Positions 1-5,092 of a stretch of DNA of 5,092 bases are shown here, one piece after another. Positions within the stretch are counted from its first letter, which is position 1; each line of letters begins with the position of its first letter. This stretch comes from an uncultured Clostridia bacterium (GTDB taxonomy: Bacteria > Bacillota_A > Clostridia > TANB77 > CAG-508): assembly GCA_947628335.1 (NCBI GenBank), contig CANQZT010000113.1, forward strand, positions 1 through 5,092. Reading direction: 5' to 3'. Under the pieces are notes generated by a model. The model was not told the origin of the DNA. It saw only the letters and a program-made list of their open reading frames with translations, and did no database searches. Position numbers and translations under genes: made by a program.

Positions 1-2
1 TA

Positions 3-344
3 AATAATGATTTAGAAGAAATTATAGATACATATAAACCAGATGCGATTTCAGTAGAAGAATTATTTTTTAATAATAATGTAAAAACAGCTATAAATGT
101 TGCACAAGCAAGAGGAGTTATATTAGTAGTAGGTTGTAGAAAAGGAGTACCTACGTATGAATATACACCACTTCAAATAAAACAAGCAGTAACAGGTTAT
201 GGCCGAGCAGATAAAATACAAGTACAAAAAATGGTAAAAACTATTTTAAACGTGGAGAAATTACCAAAATTGGATGATACAACAGATAGTATGGCAGCTG
301 CGATTTGTCATGCACATTCAGCAAAATTTTCACAAAAACTATGA
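3..344 (+). CDS. ruvC: Crossover junction endodeoxyribonuclease RuvC (3' part; 5' end outside window)
   Basis: RuvC is the dimeric, Mg-dependent resolvase that cuts Holliday junctions made by RuvAB in recombination and repair. The visible part is 113 codons ending at TGA 342-344; the family is about 160-170 residues, so roughly 50 N-terminal residues, including the first catalytic Asp, lie left of the window. Seen directly: the SVEELFFNNN block with the catalytic Glu (codon 57-59), the NVAQARGVIL helix, the YTPLQIKQAVTGYGRADKIQV segment (split here as YTPLQIKQAV and TGYGRADKIQV), and near the C-terminus the D-x-x-D pair (codons 276-278 and 285-287) within DDTTDSMAAAICHAHS. These match the second, third and fourth acidic residues of the RuvC active site. 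The C-terminus is normal. It is followed 13 nt later by the holA start, suggesting an operon. No ruvA or ruvB is visible in the window. Confidence 0.96.
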   Translation, partial: NNDLEEIIDTYKPDAISVEELFFNNNVKTAINVAQARGVILVVGCRKGVPTYEYTPLQIKQAVTGYGRADKIQVQKMVKTILNVEKLPKLDDTTDSMAAAICHAHSAKFSQKL

Positions 345-357
345 TAAGGGGAGAAAA

Positions 358-1381
358 ATGACAATTGATTTATTAGAAAAACGGTTTAAAAGAAGGAAAA
401 TTAGAAAGTATATATCTTTTTTATGGCGAAGAAACTTATTTGTTAGAAACATGTGTAAAGAAAATAAGAAATTTATTTGGTGAGGCTGTAGAAGGAATTA
501 ATTACATTGAGATTGAAGACAATACTTTAGAACAGTTTATATCTAATTTACAAACACCGGCTTTTGGATATGAAAAAAAGCTAATTATTGTAAAAAATAC
601 AGGTCTTTTCAAAAGAGAAATAAAGAAAAAAGGAGCGAACTTTGCAGATTTACGAGATAAAATAATTATTTATTTAAAGGAGAATGAAAAAGATATAAAA
701 CAAAATAATCTAGTTTTATTTATAGAAGAATCGGTAGATAAAGGAAAAATGTTATCAACTATAGAAGAAATAGGTGCATGTATTTGCAACTTTGAATATC
801 AAAAATTACCTACTATTATAGCTAGATTAAAAGCTATTTGTAAAGCATACAAAGTAAATGTAGATGATACTACATTAAAATACTTTGTAGAATGTGTTGG
901 AACAAATATGCAAGAATTAATTAATGAAATTAGAAAACAAATTGAGTATGTTGGAGAAGATGGAAAAATTACCAAACAAAGTATAGATCTTCTTGCTATA
1001 AAGAAAATGGAAAGTGTAATATTTGATTTAACTGATAATTTAGGCAAGAAAAATATAGGTCAAGCTCAAATTGTTTTGCATAATCTTATTTATGCAAAAG
1101 AACCAATTCAAAAGATATTAATTACATTATATAATCATTTTAAAAAGCTTCTATATACAAAACTTGCAATTAAGCAGGAAAGAGTAATAGAAAAAGCTTT
1201 AAATTTAAAACCGAATCAGACATTCTTAGTGGGCAAATATAAATCACAGGCAAGTTATTTTACAATTGATGAATTAAAGCAAATATTAGAAGCATTTATT
1301 AATTTAGATACAGATTATAAATCAGGAATAATAGATATAAACATCGGATTAGATACACTACTTTGTAAATATTGTTCATAA
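358..1381 (+). CDS. holA: DNA polymerase III subunit delta (HolA), frameshifted near its 5' end
   Basis: HolA is the clamp-loader delta subunit that opens the beta sliding clamp at the replication fork. ATG 358 is chosen because a strong GGGGAG (348-353) sits 4 nt upstream. That frame gives MTIDLLEKRFK and then loses homology. From about 392 the homology continues in the next frame as EGKLESIYLFYGEETYLLE, the typical delta N-terminus, and runs uninterrupted to TAA 1379-1381. One surplus base lies in 377-391, most simply in the A5 run 377-381 or the A4 run 388-391. Removing it gives 340 residues, the normal size for Firmicutes delta. Without it the only usable start is TTG 440, which would cut off about 27 conserved residues and has no good ribosome binding site. 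The rest fits the family (AAA+-like N-terminal domains followed by a helical C-terminal domain): DNTLEQFISNLQTPAFGYEK, LVLFIEESVDKG and ending LDTLLCKYCS. The gene is essential in studied bacteria, so an error in the sequence is the likely explanation. Confidence 0.9.
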
Positions 1382-1392
1382 AAAATATGTAT

Positions 1393-1443
1393 AAAATCTT
1401 TCCTTTTTCGAAAAATAATAAAAAAGAAAAAGGAGAGATTTTT
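1393..1443 (+). promoter_or_regulatory. Long hairpin in the gpr leader that covers the gpr ribosome binding site
   Basis: Bases 1393-1409 (AAAATCTTTCCTTTTTC) pair with 1426-1442 (GAAAAAGGAGAGATTTT) through 17 consecutive pairs, one of them U-G (1400-1435), around a 16-nt A-rich loop. The gpr Shine-Dalgarno AGGAG lies inside the 3' arm, and the T5 run (1439-1443) ends at the base before ATG 1444. As RNA this could hide the ribosome binding site on transcripts reading in from holA, act as a weak intrinsic terminator after holA, or both. The stem is poor in GC (four G-C pairs), so stability is moderate. The pairing is seen directly; the function is inferred. A purine-rich Shine-Dalgarno facing a pyrimidine tract can arise by chance in such AT-rich DNA. 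Confidence 0.55.
1431..1437 (+). promoter_or_regulatory. Ribosome binding site that fixes the gpr start
   Basis: AGGAGAG is followed by 6 nt and then ATG 1444. It decides the start against the upstream in-frame TTG at 1372, which would overlap holA and add 24 residues without homology to the family. It lies in the 3' arm of the leader hairpin. Confidence 0.85.
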
Positions 1444-2400
1444 ATGTATAATTTTAGAACTGACCTTGCTGTGGAAAGAAGAGATATGTATAGAAAAGCG
1501 AAGGGATTAGATAATGAAATAGATGGAATTGAAACAGAAACAGAAGATGTTGGGGAAAAAATAAAAACATCTAAGGTAAGAGTTTTAAATGAAAAGGGAG
1601 CAGAAGCAATTGGAAAGCCAGTTGGAAACTATATAACTATTGATATCCAAAAACTAAAAATTGCGACAGAAGAAGATATACAACAAGCAGCAGAAGTTCT
1701 TTCAAAAGAATTAAGACAATTAATTGCAAAACATGTAGCACAAAAAGACGAAATATTAGTAGTAGGTCTTGGAAATGAATATGTAACACCTGATGCATTA
1801 GGTCCGAAGGTTGTTAGTGACATTGATGTAACAAGGCACATTTTACAATATATGCCAGAAGTATTATCGAAAGATACTCGTCCTGTAAGTGCTATTTCGC
1901 CAGGAGTTTTGGGAACAACAGGAATTGAAACAGTAGAAATATTGAAAGGAATTGTAGATAATATTCATCCAAAATTATTAATTGTAATAGATGCTTTAGC
2001 TTCAAGGAGTATCGAAAGAATTAGTAGTACTATACAACTTGCAGATACAGGAATTACGCCAGGAGCAGGAGTAGGAAATAAAAGGAAAAATTTAAGTGTA
2101 GATACATTAGGAATTCCAGTAATTGCATTGGGAATTCCAACGGTTGTTGATGCAGCAACTATAGCAGCAGACAGTTTAGACTTATTAATAGAAAAATTAC
2201 AAGATGATGCAAAATCAAATGAATTCTTGAATAAATTTCAAGAAGAAGATAAATATGAAATGATAAAGCAAGTATTAGTTCCAGAAGAGTATAATTTTAT
2301 AGTAACACCAAAGGAAATTGATGAATTGATAGAGAATATGAGTTCAGTTGTTGCAAGAGGTATAAATATTGCAACACAAGTAGAGAATATAAATGGATAA
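1444..2400 (+). CDS. gpr: GPR endopeptidase (germination protease, peptidase family A25)
   Basis: GPR is made in the forespore as an inactive zymogen and, on germination, cuts small acid-soluble spore proteins (SASPs) so that DNA is released and amino acids are supplied. The protein has 318 residues from ATG 1444. Seen: FRTDLAVE at 4-11, which resembles the SASP cleavage site and is the expected self-processing site (between D7 and L8); EGAEAIGKPVGNYIT-like block at 50-64 (here KGAEAIGKPVGNYIT); VVGLGNEYVTPDALGP at 106-121 with D117; RPVSAISPGVLGTTGIET at 146-163; VIDALASRSIERI at 181-193 with D183; GITPGAGVGNKRK at 203-215; and VTPKEIDELIENMSSVVA at 287-304. D117 and D183 are 66 residues apart, as are the two catalytic Asp residues of the Bacillus enzyme (D127, D193). 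The protein is about 50 residues shorter than Bacillus GPR because the variable segment before the last block is reduced and the pro-sequence is short. It would be expected to be under forespore sigma-G control, but no convincing sigma-G promoter was found. Confidence 0.97.
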   Translation: MYNFRTDLAVERRDMYRKAKGLDNEIDGIETETEDVGEKIKTSKVRVLNEKGAEAIGKPVGNYITIDIQKLKIATEEDIQQAAEVLSKELRQLIAKHVAQKDEILVVGLGNEYVTPDALGPKVVSDIDVTRHILQYMPEVLSKDTRPVSAISPGVLGTTGIETVEILKGIVDNIHPKLLIVIDALASRSIERISSTIQLADTGITPGAGVGNKRKNLSVDTLGIPVIALGIPTVVDAATIAADSLDLLIEKLQDDAKSNEFLNKFQEEDKYEMIKQVLVPEEYNFIVTPKEIDELIENMSSVVARGINIATQVENING

Positions 2401-2402
2401 TA

Positions 2403-3077
2403 TTATATAATAAATAATATATGAATAACATACAACAATAGCAAATGAACAGGATAAAATGTATATAACAAATATTTTAAATCTTTTCCCTTTTTTCCAT
2501 TATATAGATTAATAAATATAATTGGTAGAACAGTACAAATGAACAAGACAATATATGCATAGTAAAAATTAGAAGTTAGACATAATGGCAAATATTTTAT
2601 AATACAAAGACCTATATAGGAAAGGTTAAGTAATAGCTTGTTTTGTTTGAATATATGAAAAATAAAGATAGTTAATATTCCCCAATATCCATAGTCCATT
2701 TTAAATGTATCAGCAGTTATAGAAAGACAAATGACCAAAACCATCCCAATTAATTTATTATCACAATATTCATAAGCAATGATTGCAACAAGCCCTAGAA
2801 ATAGTGTAAAAAATATATTTAAAGTAAATCCTTCTCTAAACATAGAGTTAAATAATGTAAAAGGGACTTGAGAAGCAATAGCGAATATGAATAAGCGAAG
2901 TAGATAGTTTTTTTTGCTTTTGGTGTGAAGATATCCTTCACTAATTCCAAAAGCAAAAATAGGGAAGGAAAGTCTACCTATATAGTTTAAATAAGAAAAT
3001 TTACCATATAAAGCATATCCAAGATGGTCACAAAACATAGAAATTACTGCAATTATTTTTAAAATAAAATTTGACAT
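2403..3077 (-). CDS. TraX family integral membrane protein
   Basis: This is a 224-residue polytopic membrane protein with about seven or eight hydrophobic segments. TraX family (PF05857) signatures are visible in order: KIIAVISMFCDHLG at 7-20, IGRLSFPIFAFGISEGYLHT at 33-52, YLLRLFIFAIASQVPF at 58-73, NIFFTLFLGLVAI at 87-99, DYGYWGILTIFIF at 128-140, and YTFYPVHLLLLY at 205-216. The founding member, TraX of the F plasmid, is needed for N-terminal acetylation of F pilin. Chromosomal Firmicutes homologues have no settled role, so 'acetyltransferase-like' is only an inference. ATG 3077 is preceded by AAGGAG (3088-3083) at 5 nt spacing, and that Shine-Dalgarno overlaps the stop codon of the glycosyltransferase 9 nt upstream. 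The two genes therefore form an operon and are probably translationally coupled. No conjugation genes are nearby, so a pilin substrate is unlikely here. The stop codon is 2 bp from that of convergent gpr. Confidence 0.9.
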   Translation of the reverse strand: MSNFILKIIAVISMFCDHLGYALYGKFSYLNYIGRLSFPIFAFGISEGYLHTKSKKNYLLRLFIFAIASQVPFTLFNSMFREGFTLNIFFTLFLGLVAIIAYEYCDNKLIGMVLVICLSITADTFKMDYGYWGILTIFIFHIFKQNKLLLNLSYIGLCIIKYLPLCLTSNFYYAYIVLFICTVLPIIFINLYNGKKGKDLKYLLYTFYPVHLLLLYVIHILFII

Positions 3078-3086
3078 ATTTTCTCC

Positions 3087-4073
3087 TTATAAATCTTTTT
3101 TACGATTAGTATTTAAATTTAAATTAGTTTCTTTTTCTTCATTATAACAATCTATAAAATAAAGAGGACGGTATTTAGTTTCGTTAAAAGTTCTACCTAA
3201 ATATTCACCAATGACTCCTAAAAAAATTAGTTGAATGCCACCTAAAAATAGGATAACAACCATTGTTGATGAATAGCCAGGAACATCAACTCCATAACAT
3301 AACGTTTTTATAATTATTGCAAGCATATAAATAAATCCAGCAAGTGAAACTAAAATTCCCATAATGGCAGCCCATCTAAGAGGTGCTGTTGTAAACGAAG
3401 TTAAACCATCAATAGAAAGGTTGATTAGCTTGCCATAATTCCATTTTGTTTGCCCAGCAGCACGTGGATCTCTGTCGTATAAAATTTCCTTTTTATTATA
3501 TCCTATAAAACTAAATAAGCCTTTAGTGTAACGTTGAGATTCACGTATAGATTTTAATGCTTCTACACAACGTCTATCAAGTAGCCTAAAATCACCAGTA
3601 TCTTTTTGAATTTCAATATTAGTTACACTTTGAAGGGTACGATAATACATTTTCGAGGTAAACTTTTTCATAAAAGTTTCACCCTTTCTAGACTTTCTTT
3701 TTGCATAAACATCATCATAACCTTCTTCCCAAAGTTTTAACATTTCAGGAATAAGTTCTGGTGGATCTTGTAGGTCAGCATCAATAATAATAACGCAGTC
3801 ACCTTTAGCATAATCTAGACCTGCAATCATGGCAGTTTCTTTACCAAAATTTCTAGATAAATTTAAATAACAAATTCTAGAATCTTTTTTTCTTAAGTTT
3901 TGTACTAATTTTAATGTATCATCTTTGCTTCCATCATTTACAAATAAAACTTCAAAATCATAGTTAACTTGTGCAGACATGATTTTTTCTAATCTTTCAT
4001 ATAATAATTCTATAACTTCTTGTTCATTATATGCAGGAACAAGAATAGTAACTAATTTTTTATTATTTTCCAT
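3087..4073 (-). CDS. Family 2 glycosyltransferase, GtrB / polyprenyl-phosphate sugar synthase type
   Basis: The protein has 328 residues: an N-terminal GT-A fold domain followed by two membrane helices. Seen: VTILVPAYNEQE at 8-19 and FVNDGS at 44-49 (nucleotide-sugar binding), LSRNFGKE at 72-79, the metal-binding D-x-D in IIIDADLQDPPE at 95-106 (D98, D100), GDFRLLDRR at 160-168 (acceptor/catalytic loop), hydrophobic helices at about 233-257 and 269-289, and the cytoplasmic GEYLGRTF motif at 289-296. Relatives (GtrB, YkcC, dolichol-phosphate mannose synthase) move a sugar from UDP- or GDP-sugar to undecaprenyl phosphate on the inner face of the membrane, giving a lipid-linked sugar for decorating cell-wall or surface polymers. 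The exact sugar cannot be read from the sequence. The tail after 310 (ETNLNLNTNRKKDL) is low-complexity and basic. The start ATG 4073 has GGAGG (4084-4080) 6 nt upstream. There is no GtrA-type flippase next to it; the next gene is traX. Confidence 0.94.
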   Translation of the reverse strand: MENNKKLVTILVPAYNEQEVIELLYERLEKIMSAQVNYDFEVLFVNDGSKDDTLKLVQNLRKKDSRICYLNLSRNFGKETAMIAGLDYAKGDCVIIIDADLQDPPELIPEMLKLWEEGYDDVYAKRKSRKGETFMKKFTSKMYYRTLQSVTNIEIQKDTGDFRLLDRRCVEALKSIRESQRYTKGLFSFIGYNKKEILYDRDPRAAGQTKWNYGKLINLSIDGLTSFTTAPLRWAAIMGILVSLAGFIYMLAIIIKTLCYGVDVPGYSSTMVVILFLGGIQLIFLGVIGEYLGRTFNETKYRPLYFIDCYNEEKETNLNLNTNRKKDL

Positions 4074-4118
4074 AAAAAACCTCCATATGAATTATTATAA
4101 CGCATAATTCATATGGAG
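4074..4118 (-). terminator. Perfect 15-bp inverted repeat plus T6 run between ytxC and the glycosyltransferase gene
   Basis: CTCCATATGAATTAT (4081-4095) and ATAATTCATATGGAG (4104-4118) are exact reverse complements around the 8-nt centre TATAACGC. Read on the minus strand, the hairpin starts 14 nt after the ytxC stop and ends in GTTTTTT (4080-4074), the layout of a rho-independent terminator, although the stem is AT-rich. The glycosyltransferase Shine-Dalgarno GGAGG lies mostly in the 3' arm and its ATG follows the T-run directly. The same palindrome overlaps a promoter, so it may instead be a repressor operator. The repeat is seen directly; which role applies is inferred. Confidence 0.65.
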
Positions 4119-4122
4119 TAAA
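4094..4122 (-). promoter_or_regulatory. Predicted sigma-A promoter for the glycosyltransferase-traX pair
   Basis: On the minus strand, TTTACT (4122-4117) is a -35 with 4 of 6 consensus bases, followed by a 17-nt spacer and a perfect -10 TATAAT (4099-4094). Transcription would start near 4087, giving a 5' leader of about 14 nt that keeps the Shine-Dalgarno at 4084-4080 but loses most of the hairpin. The promoter core sits within the inverted repeat, with one arm covering the spacer and the other the -10 and start region. Confidence 0.55.
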
Positions 4123-4132
4123 CAATTTTTTA

Positions 4133-4997
4133 CTATTTATTAATATTTGTAATAACATTATTGGTAATACGATAAATTTTGCAAATGTCACAATCATTAC
4201 AAATAGATACTTGATTTTCAAAAACTAATTTCAAAGTAGTAATAAATTCATCTTCAAAATTATCAATAAGATGAATATTTAATTTTTTAGGTATTAAATT
4301 AAGCAAAGTATTTAAACAGTAGTCATTTGAAGAAAAAGAGATATCTGAAAGATATTTTGCTTCAAATATATTATCTTGTATTGGTATAACATTTTTATTA
4401 TTATCTAATAAAATAGATTCCTTATTTAAGTATATAAGATGAACTATATCGATATTATTTTTCTTTGAATTAACATATAAATGCAATAAATTTATAAATT
4501 CACAATATTCTTTTTCAATTAAGAAGTTATTGACACAAACATCTATGTTATAATCTAAAATTTCTTTATATTTTTTTAAACGAAAATTTACAAATCCGAT
4601 GTAAAACTAAAGAATGATGTTCACATATATAATCATAAACAGAAGAGTAAATAGCATTATATTTTTCTTTATAAACAATTAAATCAGAATTAAGCAAATT
4701 TATACATTCATCAAGGATTTGCTTTATTTCAATGTCACTAAGATAGAAATAGTTATAATAAAGCAAATTTTTTATTAAATTTTTTTCATAAAAAAATACA
4801 ATGCATTTAGTTAAAATATCACATAACGTTTCATAAAAAATGTCAATTTCATTTCCAGTAAAGTGAACAATTACATTGTCATAAATCTTAAAATGATTGT
4901 AAGATAAATATATGGAATCTAAATTTATATCAGAGAATTCTTTTAGTAGATAGTCTATTATATATTTATTGTTGCTTTTTATGCATATAGATTTCAT
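4133..4997 (-). CDS. ytxC: Putative sporulation protein YtxC, interrupted by a frameshift
   Basis: This is recognised as a YtxC-family protein (PF08812), a spore-former protein of unknown biochemical role. The N-terminal part (ATG 4997, MKSICIKSNNKYIIDYLL) runs in one frame to EHHSLVL. The family then continues with L-D-G-F-V-x-F-R-L, but here the original frame gives HRICKF and stops at 4566. GFVNFRLKKY continues one base off, from codon 4597-4595 to the stop at 4133-4135. One surplus base at about 4595-4606 explains this, and removing it gives 287 residues, close to the roughly 280 of Bacillus YtxC. The C-terminal half shows LIEKEYCEFINLLHLYV, then IDIVHLIYL, LLNLIPKKLNIH and a terminal C-x2-C-x2-C (CNDCDIC, C266, C269 and C272 of the repaired protein). 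The family usually has a cysteine pair in this spot. ATG 4997 is chosen because of the AAGGAG 11 nt upstream and the family-like N-terminus; ATG 5018 lacks a ribosome binding site. The gene may be a real pseudogene or a sequencing artefact. Confidence 0.83.
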
Positions 4998-5008
4998 AAT
5001 AAAAAAAT

Positions 5009-5014
5009 CTCCTT
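5009..5014 (-). promoter_or_regulatory. Ribosome binding site of ytxC, with long spacing
   Basis: AAGGAG (5014-5009) is separated from ATG 4997 by 11 nt, of which seven are a T-run. This is longer than the 5-9 nt usual in this window, so initiation may be weak, but no better site exists for any nearby start. The remaining upstream DNA to 5092 is AT-rich, and I found no promoter there with both boxes at proper spacing. Confidence 0.6.
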
Positions 5015-5092
5015 TCATGTCAGTAGTATCTACCAAAATTTTTTAGATATACATTATTTTATGCAAAATTTATTATTTTGGAAACTTGTATT

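Noticed and set aside
274..483. 69-codon frame spanning the ruvC end and the holA start
   Set aside because: It is the first codons of holA (from ATG 358) extended backward into ruvC and forward past the frameshift; it is not a separate gene.
799..1047. Open frame of 82 codons on the minus strand
   Set aside because: It lies wholly inside holA on the opposite strand, has no ribosome binding site and no recognisable motif; the holA frame has clear family homology.
1389..1420. Possible sigma-G promoter for gpr (GTATA and AATAATA)
   Set aside because: The -35 matches and the -10 is one base off consensus, but the spacer is 20 nt rather than 17-18, and such AT-rich strings are common here.
1629..1841. 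Open frame of 70 codons on the minus strand
   Set aside because: It is antisense to the most conserved part of gpr, with no start signal or recognisable domain.
2395..2425. AT palindromes at the gpr-traX junction as a bidirectional terminator
   Set aside because: They contain only A and T, with no GC-containing stem or clear T-run; expected by chance in this base composition.
3100..3125. Short ATTTAAATTT-like repeat near the 3' end of the glycosyltransferase gene
   Set aside because: It simply encodes the low-complexity asparagine/leucine tail of the protein; too short to be a mobile or regulatory repeat.
5020..5035. Small GTAG-ATA-CTAC inverted repeat upstream of ytxC
   Set aside because: The stem is 4 bp, which is not meaningful without other evidence.

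Overview
The window is AT-rich DNA (about 30% GC by eye) from a low-GC, endospore-forming Firmicute, most likely a member of the Clostridia. The evidence is two sporulation genes (gpr and ytxC), AGA-dominated arginine codons, strong AGGAG-type ribosome binding sites and short intergenic gaps. The species cannot be told from the sequence.

Left part, + strand (1-2400): the 3' two-thirds of ruvC (Holliday-junction resolvase), then holA (delta subunit of DNA polymerase III, the clamp-loader wrench), then gpr (germination protease that degrades small acid-soluble spore proteins). The ruvC-holA gap is 13 nt and the holA-gpr gap is 62 nt, so these could be co-transcribed. The holA-gpr gap holds a long hairpin whose 3' arm contains the gpr ribosome binding site.

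Right part, - strand (5092-2403, read leftwards): ytxC (putative sporulation protein), then a membrane-anchored family 2 glycosyltransferase of the GtrB/dolichol-phosphate-mannose-synthase-like type, then a TraX-family integral membrane protein. The glycosyltransferase and traX form a tight pair (9 nt apart, with the traX Shine-Dalgarno overlapping the upstream stop codon). A perfect 15-bp inverted repeat lies between ytxC and the glycosyltransferase. It overlaps a good sigma-A promoter, contains the glycosyltransferase Shine-Dalgarno, and is followed by a T-run that could terminate ytxC transcription. gpr and traX converge, with only 2 bp between their stop codons.

Two conserved genes are broken by a net +1 frameshift as given: holA near 377-391 and ytxC near 4595-4606. 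In both cases, removing one base restores a full-length family member (340 and 287 residues). Because holA is essential in bacteria, base-calling or assembly error is the first explanation there. The ytxC break is not in a homopolymer and could be genuine. No rRNA, tRNA, CRISPR array, insertion sequence or prophage was seen. The window looks like ordinary chromosomal backbone with some interesting regulatory hairpins, and I do not see a new multi-gene system.
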